DNA from: Phallus indusiatus
Lineage: Eukaryota > Basidiomycota > Agaricomycetes > Phallales > Phallaceae
NCBI GenBank assembly: GCA_027605045.1
Contig: JAQFWX010000066.1
Coordinates: 1-64,000 of the forward strand
DNA: 64,000 nucleotides
Reading direction: 5' to 3'
Shown: positions 47,721 through 58,992 of the stretch, in pieces
How the letters are laid out: the number at the start of each line of letters is the position of its first letter
Numbering within the stretch: position 1 is the first letter of the stretch
The notes under the pieces: model-generated
Database searches by the model: none
The model's input: the letters and a program-made list of their open reading frames with translations, nothing else
What the model was told of the DNA's origin: nothing
Program-made: the position numbers and the translations under genes

Positions 47721-49527
47721 ATGTCGAGAGTATATATCGTTTTGTGGGTTCTGGTGACTTGGTGCTCGGGGTTTAATTTAGTAAGTCTTATTTGCGCGGG
47801 CTCTTCTTGCGTCTAATTACTGATTGTTTCTCTTAGGTGCGAGAGTATTCAGGTAACCCTCTTTCACTGTCCGGCAATTCTTACCGAAATAACGTTATTT
47901 TTCTTTGTCAGGCTCGAATTTTTTTGCTAACTGGGAGTTTTACGGGAGTTGGGATAATTTGACTAACGGTATGTTCAATAACATCCCTACATTATCGGCT
48001 GCCTTCACAGTTTGTCACACCGCAGGAGACGTCAATTGGTTAAACCAGAGCGCTGCTGTCACTGAAAATCTGATTGCCATTAACGAGGCTCAACACGCCA
48101 TTATAAGGGTGGATAATACGACGAATGTACCGTTCAACTTCAAAAGGGACACTGTCAGTAAAATCTCTCCCAGCTCGCTACTTTCTGTCGCGCTTCTTTC
48201 TGATTATGTTATAGATCAGGATCACATCCACGGACGAATATGATTTCGGTACGGTGTGGATATTTGATGTCGTTCACTTACCCTGGGGATGCTCAGTTTG
48301 GCCGGCAATCTGGACAAAATAAGCAGCATAACGTTCTCTAATTTCTTTCTTCCGGCTTAATATGTTCTCCAATACAGGGACAGAATGGCCAAACAACGGA
48401 GAGATTGACATCGTTGAGGGCGTAAATTTGATGTCGCAGAACCAAATGGCTCTTCATACGTTAACCGGGTGCGTTCAAATGTATACCCATATCTAGACCT
48501 TCTTTCCAACGCATTGAAAACTAGTTGTGCGCACGATACACCTCCTGATCAACTAGGTTTTAGTAATACCGGCCCCAACTGTAGCACCCCATCAGGATGT
48601 ACGGTACTCGACACTACCGGTCAAGCGAGTTTTGGTCAAAGTTTTGCTCAGGCGGGTGGGGGCGTCTGGGCTACTCAGTTTGACGTTGCCGGAGTATTGT
48701 TCGTTTTTCATTATCAGGCATTTTTGCTTTTTACTGAGGCTGACGTTTTGAAAGTATATGGTTTTGGAATGTGCGTGGTAATCAGAACTTGTCTCGACGA
48801 AAATTACAAGTAACTCAAGATTAACCGCTTCAGAGAACAAATTTGCCACAGAACTTGCAATCATCGACCGCCTCCAATACGCTCGATATATCATCCTGGG
48901 GAAATCCTGTTGCTAGTTATCCTTCAACGTCATGCAACATGTCCCAATCCTTCGGTCCCCAACAATTAGTCATCGATATTACTTTATGTGTAGGTGTTAC
49001 CGTATCTATTATTCTCTACTATGCATAAATTTCTTTACCACTTTTCTTAGGGTGACTGGGCAGGTCTTCCGCAAGTGTACACGCAAACTTGTGCTTCAGA
49101 ACCACCAAACAACCCATCACCTCCAAATCCACCGCGCACCGGACCAACGTGTTATCCAGACAATGTCCCAGGTCCAGGGTCACCACGGTTTGACGAGGCT
49201 TATTTTGAAATCTCCTACATTCGGGCCTATACCACCGGCACAGCTAACCCAACGTCAGCGTCAGCGTCAACAGGTCTCGGAGGAGGCTTTGCGAGCGGTT
49301 CTCCTACACCCCCACCTGGATTTCAAGGCAATCCTACAACTATCGTTCAAAATGGAAGTACAGTCGTCTTTTTCCCGAACACAGAAATCCCAAACAGCAA
49401 TGGCGGAATTTTGATTACTGGACAGTCAACCATGATGTCTCGGAACTTATCGGTCTTCTGGATGAGTGTTTGTACCGTAATACTGGGCGTTATATTTGGG
49501 TCTTTAGTCGGGATAGGATTTATGTGA
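47721..49527 (+). CDS. GH16 family glucan hydrolase-like protein, one donor site lost
   Basis: Secreted or wall-bound beta-glucan-active enzyme family. Start ATG 47721 with signal peptide [20 protein letters not shown], then [50 protein letters not shown], the catalytic GEIDIVEG (E-x-D-x-x-E) and SMGL-free C-terminal half ([34 protein letters not shown]). A Ser/Pro linker and a final hydrophobic segment ([20 protein letters not shown]) suggest a membrane anchor. Two problems: after WPAIWTK the frame meets TAA (48320-48322) where a GT donor is expected (AAATAAGC instead of a GTAAGC-type site), and the junction before WFWN (about 48695-48745) does not resolve in phase. Mutation or sequence error are both possible. 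Confidence 0.8.
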
Positions 49528-49951
49528 ATGAGATGTCAGTGTAGGTTTTCGTCGTTTGCGTTTGTAGACTTCACTGTCCCACGGTTTGATGCTCATCTGT
49601 CACGGACTTTATATCTCATTTACTTTGAATTTATTCTTCTTCGTGTATGTACGATCATTTCTATTTCTTCATGATCCCTCCCAACTCTGTTGTACGAATC
49701 ATTTGACTTCGATTATCAAAGTTACGAAATAATGTTTAGATTGTTCAGCCCCTTTTTTTCCTTGCTCGCGTAACGCTGTGTGCTGATGATTCTTAGAAAA
49801 ATGTTCATATTCTTAACTGCGCTGTAGCAAGTGGTAATGCGACTCGGGACTACTTGAGCCCGAAAAGATCTAGAGAAACTGTTCAACCAGCAAATGTTGT
49901 ATATTATTTTAAAAAAAAACTGATCAGTCTCCGGGCTTATTAAATCTGACT
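49528..49951. other. Convergent 3' intergenic region
   Basis: About 425 bp between the GH16 and thioesterase-like genes, T-rich on both sides; no ORF or hairpin of note. Confidence 0.45.
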
Positions 49952-51363
49952 CTATACCGTCTGTGGAAGCCCTGTAGAATTCCCGATCGCAGCAAGACGC
50001 AGGACGCGCTCTTGTTCAATCTCCATAAATGCGTCCTCCCACCATCTTTGGCCCTCAGGAACGTTCCGCCAGCCACCAGCGTAGAAATCACGTATGTTGA
50101 CTTTCGCTCCTTTAGTACGCCACAACTGAACCTCCGCGAATTTCGAAGGAGATAACTGGAACTGCAACGAAAGTAAATTGCAACGCTTCTTGAGCTGTGA
50201 AGGGTAGGACAAACTTACTCCCATACAAGCCAATATTATGACGGGAGGTATGGTGATTCGATTTGTCTTGAAGCAAATGCGTGAGATTGCTGTACAGTGA
50301 ATAATTGCATCCAGGGGCAACGATTCGCCCAGAATGATTGCACGAGATTTTGTCGTGGAATTATTGGTCCTGGGTTTCGACTTTGGAAAAGTGACGAAAT
50401 GTGATATAAGATAGAACTAGTTGGGAGTGTAGGTTTAATCAGATGTGAAATGCGGTAAGAAGGTTTTTACCCATTTGTCGTCCCAAGAGCCAATTCTCGA
50501 TATGACCTCATATTTTGCGTTCAATGGTATCTCTCTTATAAAATCCAAACACACCCCTGTGTTGATTTCAAGATCAGGCCGTCGGGGAGAAAGAAGACAC
50601 TACGAACCTCCTATAATAACGCTACCTCCATCCGGATACACCAAAGGGAGATAATTCATAACGAACTTCATGCGAGCGATATCCAATGCCTAAAATGATC
50701 AGATTCAGACACTTCGTAGGGGATTCGCTAGCTTACTACTGCATAACTTGAGTTGCTCATGTGAAAATTATAGTCACAAGCGGGTATAACGGCCTGGCTG
50801 GTATATATTGATTGAATCTTGAACGGATTGATCCCAGCAGGACAGGCTTCTGTTGTCCGGCACTGCTTTTCAACTTGCGTTTCAAACCCTAGTTGGCTTT
50901 TGAACCAATCATACGTCCTGACATAGAAGAGGTAGCGAAAGATCCTAACTGGCAATGCAAACAGGTTTAGAAGTCCTAAAACAGACAAATGCTTCACGTA
51001 CCATGCCAGACGAATGGGAAGTTGCGTCCGTTCAGAAGAAGCACCAACAACAATATCCATTTGGCCGATTTCGGGACGAAAGGAAGTATCGATTGCTGAG
51101 AGCCGTATCTCTTGAAATAATCTATGATTTTCGTAATATCGAGAACAGATGAGTAGTGTTTCATTTTTGAGACGAAAGATACACAAGCCACTATCGATAA
51201 GCAGTAAGACTATTCGTGCTATTGACTGAACGGGTATATGGGATGACGCCGCGTGACGCGTGACGCAATGATGATCACTCATACTCTGGCTGGCGAAAAA
51301 CAGAATCACCGCGATGAGGGTTCTAACTAGCAACGTGCGGATGGTAAGACTGTATAGGTTCAT
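49952..51363 (-). CDS. Hotdog thioesterase-like protein (THEM6-like, 4HBT_2 type)
   Basis: Membrane-anchored hotdog-fold protein related to THEM6 and acyl-CoA thioesterase-like proteins. It starts MNLYSLTIRTLLVRTLIAVI (helix) and continues with QLPIRLAWYVKHLSVLGLL and a second hydrophobic patch (LLNLFALPVRIFRYLFYV). The hotdog core is seen as CDYNFHMSNSSYA, DIARMKFVMNYLPLV, IREIPLNAKYEVISRIGSWD and IIHCTAISRICFKTNRITIP; the end is WWEDAFMEIEQERVLRLAAI. Six or more exons; junctions checked around 50640-50570 and 50455-50460 are in phase. Family members hydrolyse or bind fatty acyl thioesters, but activity here is not shown. Confidence 0.75.
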
Positions 51364-52865
51364 AATTGACTATAACTGGTACGCAATAGTTGTATTCTAA
51401 TATCTCAATATTATGGTATTTGTGTAGTTCAGTGTAGCTTCCTAGGTAAACGTCTTCATGTGGAAGGAAGACAGGCTCGCTATTAACGCATTACACTAAG
51501 TAAGAACGGACGAACGACGGTGTATAAGTGTACACCCACTCAACAATGAATCTAATATGCGAAAATTTCATCACGCCACAAGATCTCCATGCTTAGCCCA
51601 GCTTGAACAAAGTGAAACTCGTCAGATCAACAATGGCACCATCATATTTGCGCTAACGGGTCATACTGTTCGGCGAATTATCAATCTGAAGCAATGAAAT
51701 GGTATAATTCTTATGACCTGAAAGATCTTCGGGATGGTGCTATTCAATGCAAGTGAACGTTCAACGAGGACATCAACGTGAGGCCAATATACTTTAGAGG
51801 AGACTTTGGTCAGAATCTAGAAATTATGCGTAAAAGAAAGAAGACGCACTATCACCATCCCCTCTCAAAGCCAGAAAAGCACTTGTATATTTGTCGCGTA
51901 GCAACGACGTTCCACTAGGTTTAGTATTGATTAAGGATTCTTCGCCAACCTTATATCCTTTGGCCGTTGGCCGTACCTCATCCGTTCCCAAGCACTCTCC
52001 AATACTTTGGGAAGAACATACATGGCAAAATTTGGACGACGATGTGTGGCTTTTACCATCGTAAGCCATTTACCACTAACCATTCCACTTGGAAAGGACC
52101 TTGGTTTTGAGCGTAAAAGATCTGTGAATTGCAGGGAGTGGTAAAAAGAAATGCCCTGGTGAGAAAAAAAATCTTCAAGGAAAGATGTACTTATACCGCT
52201 GTGATCCGCCGTCCGAACCGTCGATATGTGTAAATCGGTGGAAAGATATTAAGTATTCACCAGGCGTATAATTTGACTGCATATGTAATGAAGGTGGCTT
52301 TAACAATTATGAAGACGTAATACCGTGCATGTTAATAAAAATACAATGACCGGGCCAAACTGTATCTTGATGTCTCAATGCTGTACTTCACGTTGTGCAT
52401 TGCAAACCGCTATATATTGTAAGAACGTCTGAGGCACGCAATGCATAATAAGAAAAGTACTGAACAAATAACTGCTGGGAGATGACCTACAGTCGACATG
52501 GTGGCTCGAACGTTGGGAGAAACTGGTTTTTAAAGAGCCATTGAAATAGAACGAATAATTAATGGATGAAAAATTGACTGGCATGTTCGCACCTAGTATA
52601 GCACCGAATCTAAGGATCCCTGCCACACCATTCTGCGAGCATGTTGTCAGGTCGTTGGACGAGCTCGAAGCATCTTGCTATTGCATTATATGTCACCCGT
52701 GTTTCTTTTTCTCCGTGTTCACAAACAAAAGGAACACGTTGGTGTTTGGATATGGTTCCCCATGTGAGTGAAGCCTTCAATATTTCAATTCCCACACTCT
52801 AAGCGCTGCTGATAGCTCCTTCTCAACGTACTCAACGGTATTTCCTTTATATCTAGACCACTTCA
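51364..52865. other. Intergenic with one possible gene fragment
   Basis: About 1.5 kb. On the minus strand near 51945-52065 a short frame reads RPNFAMYVLPKVLESAWERM, which looks protein-like (it recalls TMEM135-type fungal membrane proteins), but no flanking exons could be joined, so it may be a remnant. The ORF at 52562-52771 (+) has no support. Confidence 0.3.
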
Positions 52866-53245
52866 GCAACAAGCCTGATCACAACCACACCGTCAGAAGT
52901 CTCCAGCATCAATCCCTAGTTCATCCCTATTATTCTCATCGCTCTGCTCGCAATCCGTCGCTTCACTCACCCTGATCCACTGAGCGATATCCCCAGCTGT
53001 GGCTCACGAAATATACTTGCTGTTATCATTGATTACTATACTAGAACGGGGAAAGGATATGTGCGCGTTGATTGGTTCCACAAAGTCAGCATGCTCAACT
53101 CTGGAAAGAGAAAGAACACATTGCTCCATTTTGTAGATAAATGGCCCATTTCACACGAATCATTTCCAACCACATGTCGCGCTCATCCTTCAGACCCTCT
53201 ACCTTATCCACAATATACGCCCGAAGCTCTCTCATTATAGAGTAC
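52866..53245 (+). pseudogene. Partial, degenerate tandem copy of the downstream P450 5' region
   Basis: Translated pieces ILIALLAIRRFTHPDPLSDI and YYTRTGKGYVRVDWFHKV match IALLVVHRFTRPDPLSDI and YYTRTGKRYLHVDRLHKV of the copy starting at 53375. The nucleotide similarity continues through the intron into the region ending near CAATATACGCCC (about 53210 and 53740). This copy has no usable start, has an in-frame stop before the conserved part and stops before the catalytic domain. Confidence 0.8.
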
Positions 53246-53374
53246 CACCGTACAGGATTGTCATGAACAAGTCACCTCTCTCTACACCGTCTGAATTATC
53301 GTTACCCACATTCTCTTATGAACACGTTATCTAACGACTACCATAATTCCCAATGACCATCATTACATCTCTGC

Positions 53375-55434
53375 TTGTCGACGACTTTGGCAATAAGCTT
53401 GGTCACAATCAGTGGCTGTTGGATGTCACCAGCCTCAACCTGCTTCATCGCCATTACTGTCATCGCTCTGCTTGTGGTTCATCGCTTCACTCGCCCTGAT
53501 CCACTGAGCGATATTCTTGGCCTGTGGCTCGCCAAATATACCTCGCTGCTATTGGGATACTACACCAGAACGGGGAAGAGATATTTGCATGTCGATAGGC
53601 TCCACAAGGTTAGTATTCTATATTGCGGTTGACTGTGCAAGGAGGAAAGCTCACCGCCATTACTATAGATATACGGCCCATTCGTACGAATTGCTCCCAA
53701 CCACGTGTCGTGCGCTGATCCCTCTGCCCCGTCCACAATATACGCCCAAGGCTCTCTCTCTCTGCCTAAATCCTCTTTCTACAAATCTTTCTACGTCGGA
53801 AACACGCCGAGCTTATTTAGCACACAAGACTGTAACGACATGCTCAAAAACGTAGAGTGCTCGCTCATCCCTTCAGCCACGCCAGTGTCAAACAGTTCGA
53901 AGGATGGATCCGCAAGAGCCTTCGGAAGATGATTCAAGGACTCGACGGCCTCTGCATCAGCGACGGCGATAATCAACCTCCCACTGAACATAATCGATCC
54001 GGTTTATCTGTAGGAGCTGAAACGGTTGGAAGGGCAGGCGGAAGCGTGCAATGCTGCGTGCACCATCACTTCCTCGACCTCCTCATGTGGCTGAACTATA
54101 TGACATTCGACGTGATCTCGGATTTGGCTTTCGGCGAACCTTTAGGAATGCTAGATCGTGCGTCTGATGTCTTGGGGCCCAGCGGCGAAGAACAAATCGG
54201 TGTTGCTGCAATGATCGATTATCGTTGTCGAACCGCTGCCTATCTTGGCCTCTTCCCGTACTTACTGCCCGGATCGTGGCTAGCCCCATTTGTCAAACTT
54301 ATCCCAGATGTGTTTATCAAACGTAGACTCGCGGGAACAGACGTAAGTCTCGATGCTTTTTGACTTAGTACCACCGGTTCAAACTGTTTTCTCCTCTTGT
54401 TAGACTCTCTCATATTGCTTGCCGCTGCATTCGAAAACGCCTTGATGCTGGCGCTGAAGGTCGTCGTGGCGATCTCTTGGACCGTCTGATGGACACTGCG
54501 GTCAGAGAGAACGCGGAGGGAGAAGAAGTCTCGGAGGATATCATCACTGAGGCAATGCTGTTGTTGTAAGTTCTACCTTGACTCTTGTAAGGCAAGGTAA
54601 CTAACTAAGTAACTTGTAACTTGTTTCTGCTTCTACTATCAGGACCGCTGGATCGGACACAACTGCGAATAGTGCAGCTGCGATAATGTATTGGATAGCT
54701 CGGTCACCTCAGGTATTGCAAAGACTGAGATACGAACTTGATGAGGCTGTTCGTCAATCTGATGATTCTGTTCTTCCCATGGATGATGAGTGTGAGGATG
54801 TTGATGATAAGTACGAGAAAGCTATTCTATGGCATGATAACGTGGGTCATTCACACACGAATACCCTCATTGTTTCATTGATCACCTTTCCAGATAAAAA
54901 ATGTCAAGACGTTTGCCACCAATGTGTTCGGACTGCCTCGTGTCTTTCCGGGAGGAATGAGTGTCAAAATAAAGGAGAGAATGTTTGAACCAGGGGCAAG
55001 TTGTTTCATAAGCTCTGGAGACTCCTATAGATTGATATGGGTTACTCTCGCAGACCGAACTCTCCGCTCCTGCATATACAATCCAGCATGATCCGGCTAT
55101 ATGGGGCGACCCAGAGGTTTTCTGTCCTGAAAGATGGCTAGATGGTGAAGCATGGCAAAAGGAGGGAGGACTAGGCGAACTCGAGAAGCATCTGTTGACT
55201 TTCGGAATGGGATCAAGAGCTTGCATTGGTAAAAAGTAAGTGTTTTCTTTTACTGCAAGAACTTCATTTGATTTGCTTTAGTCTTGTATATTTTCAAATG
55301 CAAATCTTAGTTGCCACGCTTGTCCATTGATATGGTATTACATTAAGAGATGGGGAACTGAGGATTGTGGAGGGATTTGTGCACAAACTTGTTGAATACT
55401 GGGTTAAAATTAGAAAGTGGGTCAAAACTGTGTG
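53375..55434 (+). pseudogene. Cytochrome P450 pseudogene
   Basis: A P450 of a different subgroup from the one at 29.3 kb. It has an N-terminal membrane helix (CFIAITVIALLVVHRF), HAQKRRVLAHPFSHASVKQF (C-helix), FDVISDLAFGEPLG, the I-helix TAGSDTTANSAA, GLPRVFPGG, and the haem loop FGMGSRACIG (about 55200-55230), ending RKWVKTV. Damage: a one-base loss near 53838 (TQDCND to HAQKRR), an off-phase junction at 54402-54403, no ExxR K-helix between YEKAILWHDN and FATNVFGLPR, and an in-frame TGA at 55328-55330 between LVATLVH and YGITLRDGELR, where Arg would fit (CGA to TGA). The combination argues for true decay rather than only sequencing error. Confidence 0.82.
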
Positions 55435-57160
55435 AAAGGCTTAATGTGTCCCTGAGGTGTTTGTGTCTGTAAAAAAAATTGTTTAATACATAACCTTGTC
55501 AAATATCATATGGCTAGACATATTCAGATGTCAAATAATTTTTCAAACTGGTTGTCACACTCTGGCTCAACTCTTGACAATGTCACAGGGTAACAACTCT
55601 TAGTAAAACTTGTTTAGGCTGCCTCTCTTAGTCAGATTCATGTAGTGTTTTATTATCAAGCCAAATTCTGTTGGGTTGCTCATCACATCATCACTCTTTT
55701 TTGCAATTGGTGTGGTTTCTTCCTGCACCTTTGCTTGATGAGACTGTTGCAGTTGTTTTGGTTCTCTTCAGTCAGGCTGATGGAAGGAAATACAAGAGAG
55801 TCATGGATGATCAGCAGAGATTTCACATAATTGTTCAAGGATGTGGCAATGATTAGTATGTGCATTGGGGTACAAAAGCAGTTGTCTAACAAGAACTTCA
55901 ACTCTCTAGCTTTTATTAACATTAGCTAAGTTAATATTTGATTGGATTACAAACAATGCAATCAATCTAAACTTTTCTTGGAAATAATATCCAATGATAG
56001 CATGATATAGATTATTCTACAAGGATCCCAATAAGATCTTTCTTGCTAAGTTTTCAGGTGACAAGATAATTCTGTACAGGTTGTATAATGTGATGAAATT
56101 GAAAAAAAAATTATTTATATACAATTATACAGGATGTGGATATAGTAAAAGTTCAATAGTATTATATTAACGTAATAGAAATAAGGCTCTCAATATGCAT
56201 TGAAAATAATCCTTCAGGTAATGCTGCAGGATATATGAAGGGATATATGAAGTCACCTCCTGAAGGCCCATGGACCTACCCTTGCACTACAAATGCTTCA
56301 CTCTTTAGTGATTTTATTCTATATAGGCCTTGATGCAAGGCTTTTGTTGTGTCTTCAGACTTAGTATGGATAGAACTTTAAGCCTAAAAGTTTTGTTCAT
56401 GTCTTATTATTAGTTATGTTCTATCTAAAAACCCTGCAATTGTGTCACTTCTTGGCACAAAGTAGGATGAATCAGGTCACTGGATCCTTGTAATAATATA
56501 TACTCCCAGTTTTCTCCTTTAGCTGTCACTGACTAAATTTTCAGATGAATTTAGATCATTGGAGCCCTGTTTCTCTTAGAAATAGATCTGTTAGTGCTTC
56601 TTCTAACCAGTCAAGTTCATACCGAGATACCTGCCAATATTAAAGTTACCATATACCGACAGTGAAGACCATCCACGTGGATGATCTTTGGTATCAAAGT
56701 GACAATCAATATGTCTATCCCATGTAATTGTGTGTGCTGGCCAGTGGGATGAGTCAATACCATGGACCATTTGATTTATGGTGTTTGACTCAAATAAACC
56801 TCCATGGATAGACATTAAAGCACTGTACCACTCTGGATCGGTATAACTCAGCACAATGTTTTCCACGTGGCAACAAAAGTTGAAGCACTGATTGAGAGAA
56901 GTGCGCTCTGCCACTGAAGTCACTGTATTTGCAAAATGCACTGCAGATGTACGAGGCTCCTGATACTTGAATGAAAAATGTCAAATAACATAACCTTTTT
57001 AATGTTCCATGTAACTCACACTTTGACCTTGCTCTACTAAAATACCCATTTTGTAACAGTTTAAAATCAGACCACAGGGGGTCTGATCAAAGGTTTTTCT
57101 TATTTTCCCACAAGTGCACAGAATTCCTATCTATTACCGTTGATATGACGGTACACATCT
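55435..57160. other. AT-rich gene-poor stretch
   Basis: About 1.7 kb with higher AT content than the genes to its left and few ORFs. A plus-strand frame near 55671-55856 reads LVWFLPAPLLDETVAVVLVL and then DGRKYKRVMDDQQRFHIIVQ, which looks like part of a real protein but was not identified. A minus-strand dioxygenase-like fragment is listed separately. Probably decayed mobile-element sequence. Confidence 0.4.
56603..56941 (-). pseudogene. Fragment resembling a fungal 2OG-Fe(II) dioxygenase (TET/JBP-like)
   Basis: 112 codons containing DPEWYSALMSIHGGLF, NTINQMVHGIDSSHWPAHTI and DRHIDCHFDTKDHPRGWSSL. The last string has a His-x-Asp pair in a context like that of fungal TET/JBP-type dioxygenases, which in basidiomycetes often accompany KDZ transposons (Iyer and colleagues). 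The second metal His and the 2OG-binding Arg were not found, and no flanking exon could be joined. Assigned by recall of the family wording, so moderate to low certainty. Confidence 0.35.
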
Positions 57161-57301
57161 TCTACCACTCCATCCACTCTATCCAGACTCTTTTCCATCC
57201 TCAAATCTCTTCCAAACTCATTTCATTCATTTATCAATACTTTTTTCTTTATTTGGAGCACTATTGGAGGAGTTTAAAATTGGATGAGGTTGGACAGGGC
57301 T
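57161..57301. repeat. Direct repeat, copy A (about 140 bp)
   Basis: Closely matches 58993-59135 from CCATCCACTC through CAGACTCTTTTCCATC to GAGTTTAAAATTGGATGAGG. The two copies lie 1.8 kb apart in the same orientation and bracket the short-motif array and the repeat family with the tRNA-like head. Confidence 0.85.
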
Positions 57302-57385
57302 GTTAGTAGGTTCAAAAAAGCAGAGGCTCAACTGGCCCTACTCTAATGAATGAGGTACCGGACCCTCCGGTATTGCAAGCGGAGA

Positions 57386-57955
57386 GTCTCCGCTTAAGTG
57401 GGCTGATCAATTCAGTTCCGTCCCTGGCCCATTCAGTACCAGCGCTCATCACTCTGATCGCTCCGGTCTTTTGATTTCTCATCACTCCGGTGACTCAACA
57501 CCTCTCCGCTTAGTGTACTCACTCTGATTTTAGTAGTCTCTTCGGTTAACGGCCTCTCCGCTTAGCGTCCCATCAAGGAGAGTCTCTCCGGTAAGCAGCA
57601 TTCCCATTTGGTGTACTCTCCGCTTAGCGCACCTCTCCGCTTAGTGTATCTCTCCCTCCCCCGGTGCATATATGCCCTTTCCACTGTATTTTCGTAGATA
57701 AATTTTGTAACTAAAAGTGTATTCTATATCTAGAAATATAGTAGCTATTTTTGGTAATTAAACCCCCACTGAAATCGCAGTCCTTTCGATGGATGCGTTC
57801 AGTGCAGTTTGGATGACACTCACTTAACCATTGGTGAGTTCCTGCTATTTTTGGCAGTCTCTCCGCTTGGCTGGCCTCTCCGCTTAGTGAGTGGCTCTCT
57901 CCGGTGCTCTCCGCTTAGAGTGCTCTCTGCTTAGCAGTACTCTCCGCTTAGTGTC
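57386..57955. repeat. Array of CTCTCCGCTTAG motifs
   Basis: About ten copies of (C)TCTCCGCTTAG with small changes, mixed with CTCTCCGGT variants, at irregular spacing (about 15-120 bp). They fall in two clusters, 57386-57645 and 57860-57955. No ORF explains the constraint. Confidence 0.8.
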
Positions 57956-58132
57956 ACTGCCCCTCCTCTGGGGCTTTTTTGCTCGTTTCGGTGAATTCCT
58001 GTAAATAAATGAGGTAGCTAGAAATGTATTCCAAATATAGGTATATAAGAGCTATTTTTGGTAATTTATCCCCCTTTTATATCATGCTCCTTTTGATAGA
58101 TGCGGACAGCGCACTTTGGATGACATTCGCTT
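57694..58132. repeat. Two diverged direct repeat units, about 307 bp apart
   Basis: 57694-57826 and 58001-58132 share GTAGATAAA/GTAAATAAA, GCTATTTTTGGTAATT, a CCCCC patch, a GATGCG motif and TTTGGATGACA. Each unit follows a cluster of CTCTCCGCTTAG motifs, so the larger unit (motif cluster plus this block) is itself tandemly duplicated. Confidence 0.7.
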
Positions 58133-58289
58133 GAAATGTTTTCGAAAAGTTTGCTGACGTAAGTATATGCTGGGTCAATAAATAGAGAAAAAAAAACCAT
58201 TCTACCCATCTTTTTTTTCGTGCAATTCCGTGGAGAATTGAGTGTTCTAGAGCAAAAAGAATATTGCGCAAACTCACTATACTGAGAGT

Positions 58290-58915
58290 GACCCACCGGG
58301 AGATGGCCGAGTTAGCCGAGGCAACAAGGACCCATAAGGTAATTTGTCGAGATTCTAAAAATATCGAATGCATGTTTTTCGGTTTTGGATTTGGCCGCGT
58401 TTTGGGGTCTGTAGAGCAAAAATAAAAAATTTGCACAAGTGCCTCTGAAATTTACATGTAGTTTTGACTCTAGAGAGCTCATTTCTTCACGAAATTGAAA
58501 ACGAAAAAAAACGTAGTAAATATTTTTTAAATCTCTACAACTTTGGTGGGCGCCTAAACCACCGAGGGTCGGTGTTTTACGCGCCGAAATAGGCGCCCGT
58601 AACGAACGTGTAGGGATTTAAAAAATATTTACTACGTTTTTTTTCTTTTCCAATTTGGACAAGAATTGAGCTCTGTAGAAAGAAAATAGTATTACGCACA
58701 ATTGGTACATTTACCGGAGTTGGCCGAAGTGATTAAGCGAGTCCGTCGACGGAGTGTAAGCGCCCATAAGGATTAGATAGTGCGTAATAGTATTTTGATT
58801 ATACAGAACTCAATTTTGCTTCAAATTGGGAACTAAAAGCAGACGTACTAAATATTTTTTAAATCCCTACAACTTTGATCTTTAGAGACGGGCGCTTGAT
58901 ACAGGATATGCGTCG
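58290..58915. repeat. Putative SINE-like repeat family with tRNA-like head
   Basis: Two same-strand units begin with sequences resembling an A box of Ser/Leu-type tRNAs (GATGGCCGAGTTAGCCGAGG near 58301; GTTGGCCGAAGTGATTAAGC near 58719), each ending CCCATAAGG. Each is followed by a shared tail: GAGAGCTCA or GAACTCAATT, then AAATTG, ACGTAGTAAATATTTTTTAA and CTACAACTTTG. No clear B box was found. A third, inverted tail lies between them, and a fourth copy at 63290-63400. Confidence 0.55.
58504..58645. repeat. Long inverted repeat
   Basis: Arms 58504-58554 and 58591-58645 pair over about 36 nearly perfect bases (AAACGTAGTAAATATTTTTT core) and end in GGGCGCC on both sides of a roughly 36-nt loop. 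It consists of two tails of the adjacent repeat family placed head to head. Confidence 0.85.
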
Positions 58916-58992
58916 TTAGATGATCAAGCTGCAGTGGGTGACAGTGGACACTGATTACATAATCAGAAAAAAGCTTCGCACTCTACCACTAT

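Noticed and set aside
58290..58345. A functional tRNA gene of the Ser/Leu type
   Set aside because: Only an A-box-like stretch is present; no anticodon arm, B box or acceptor stem pairing could be drawn.
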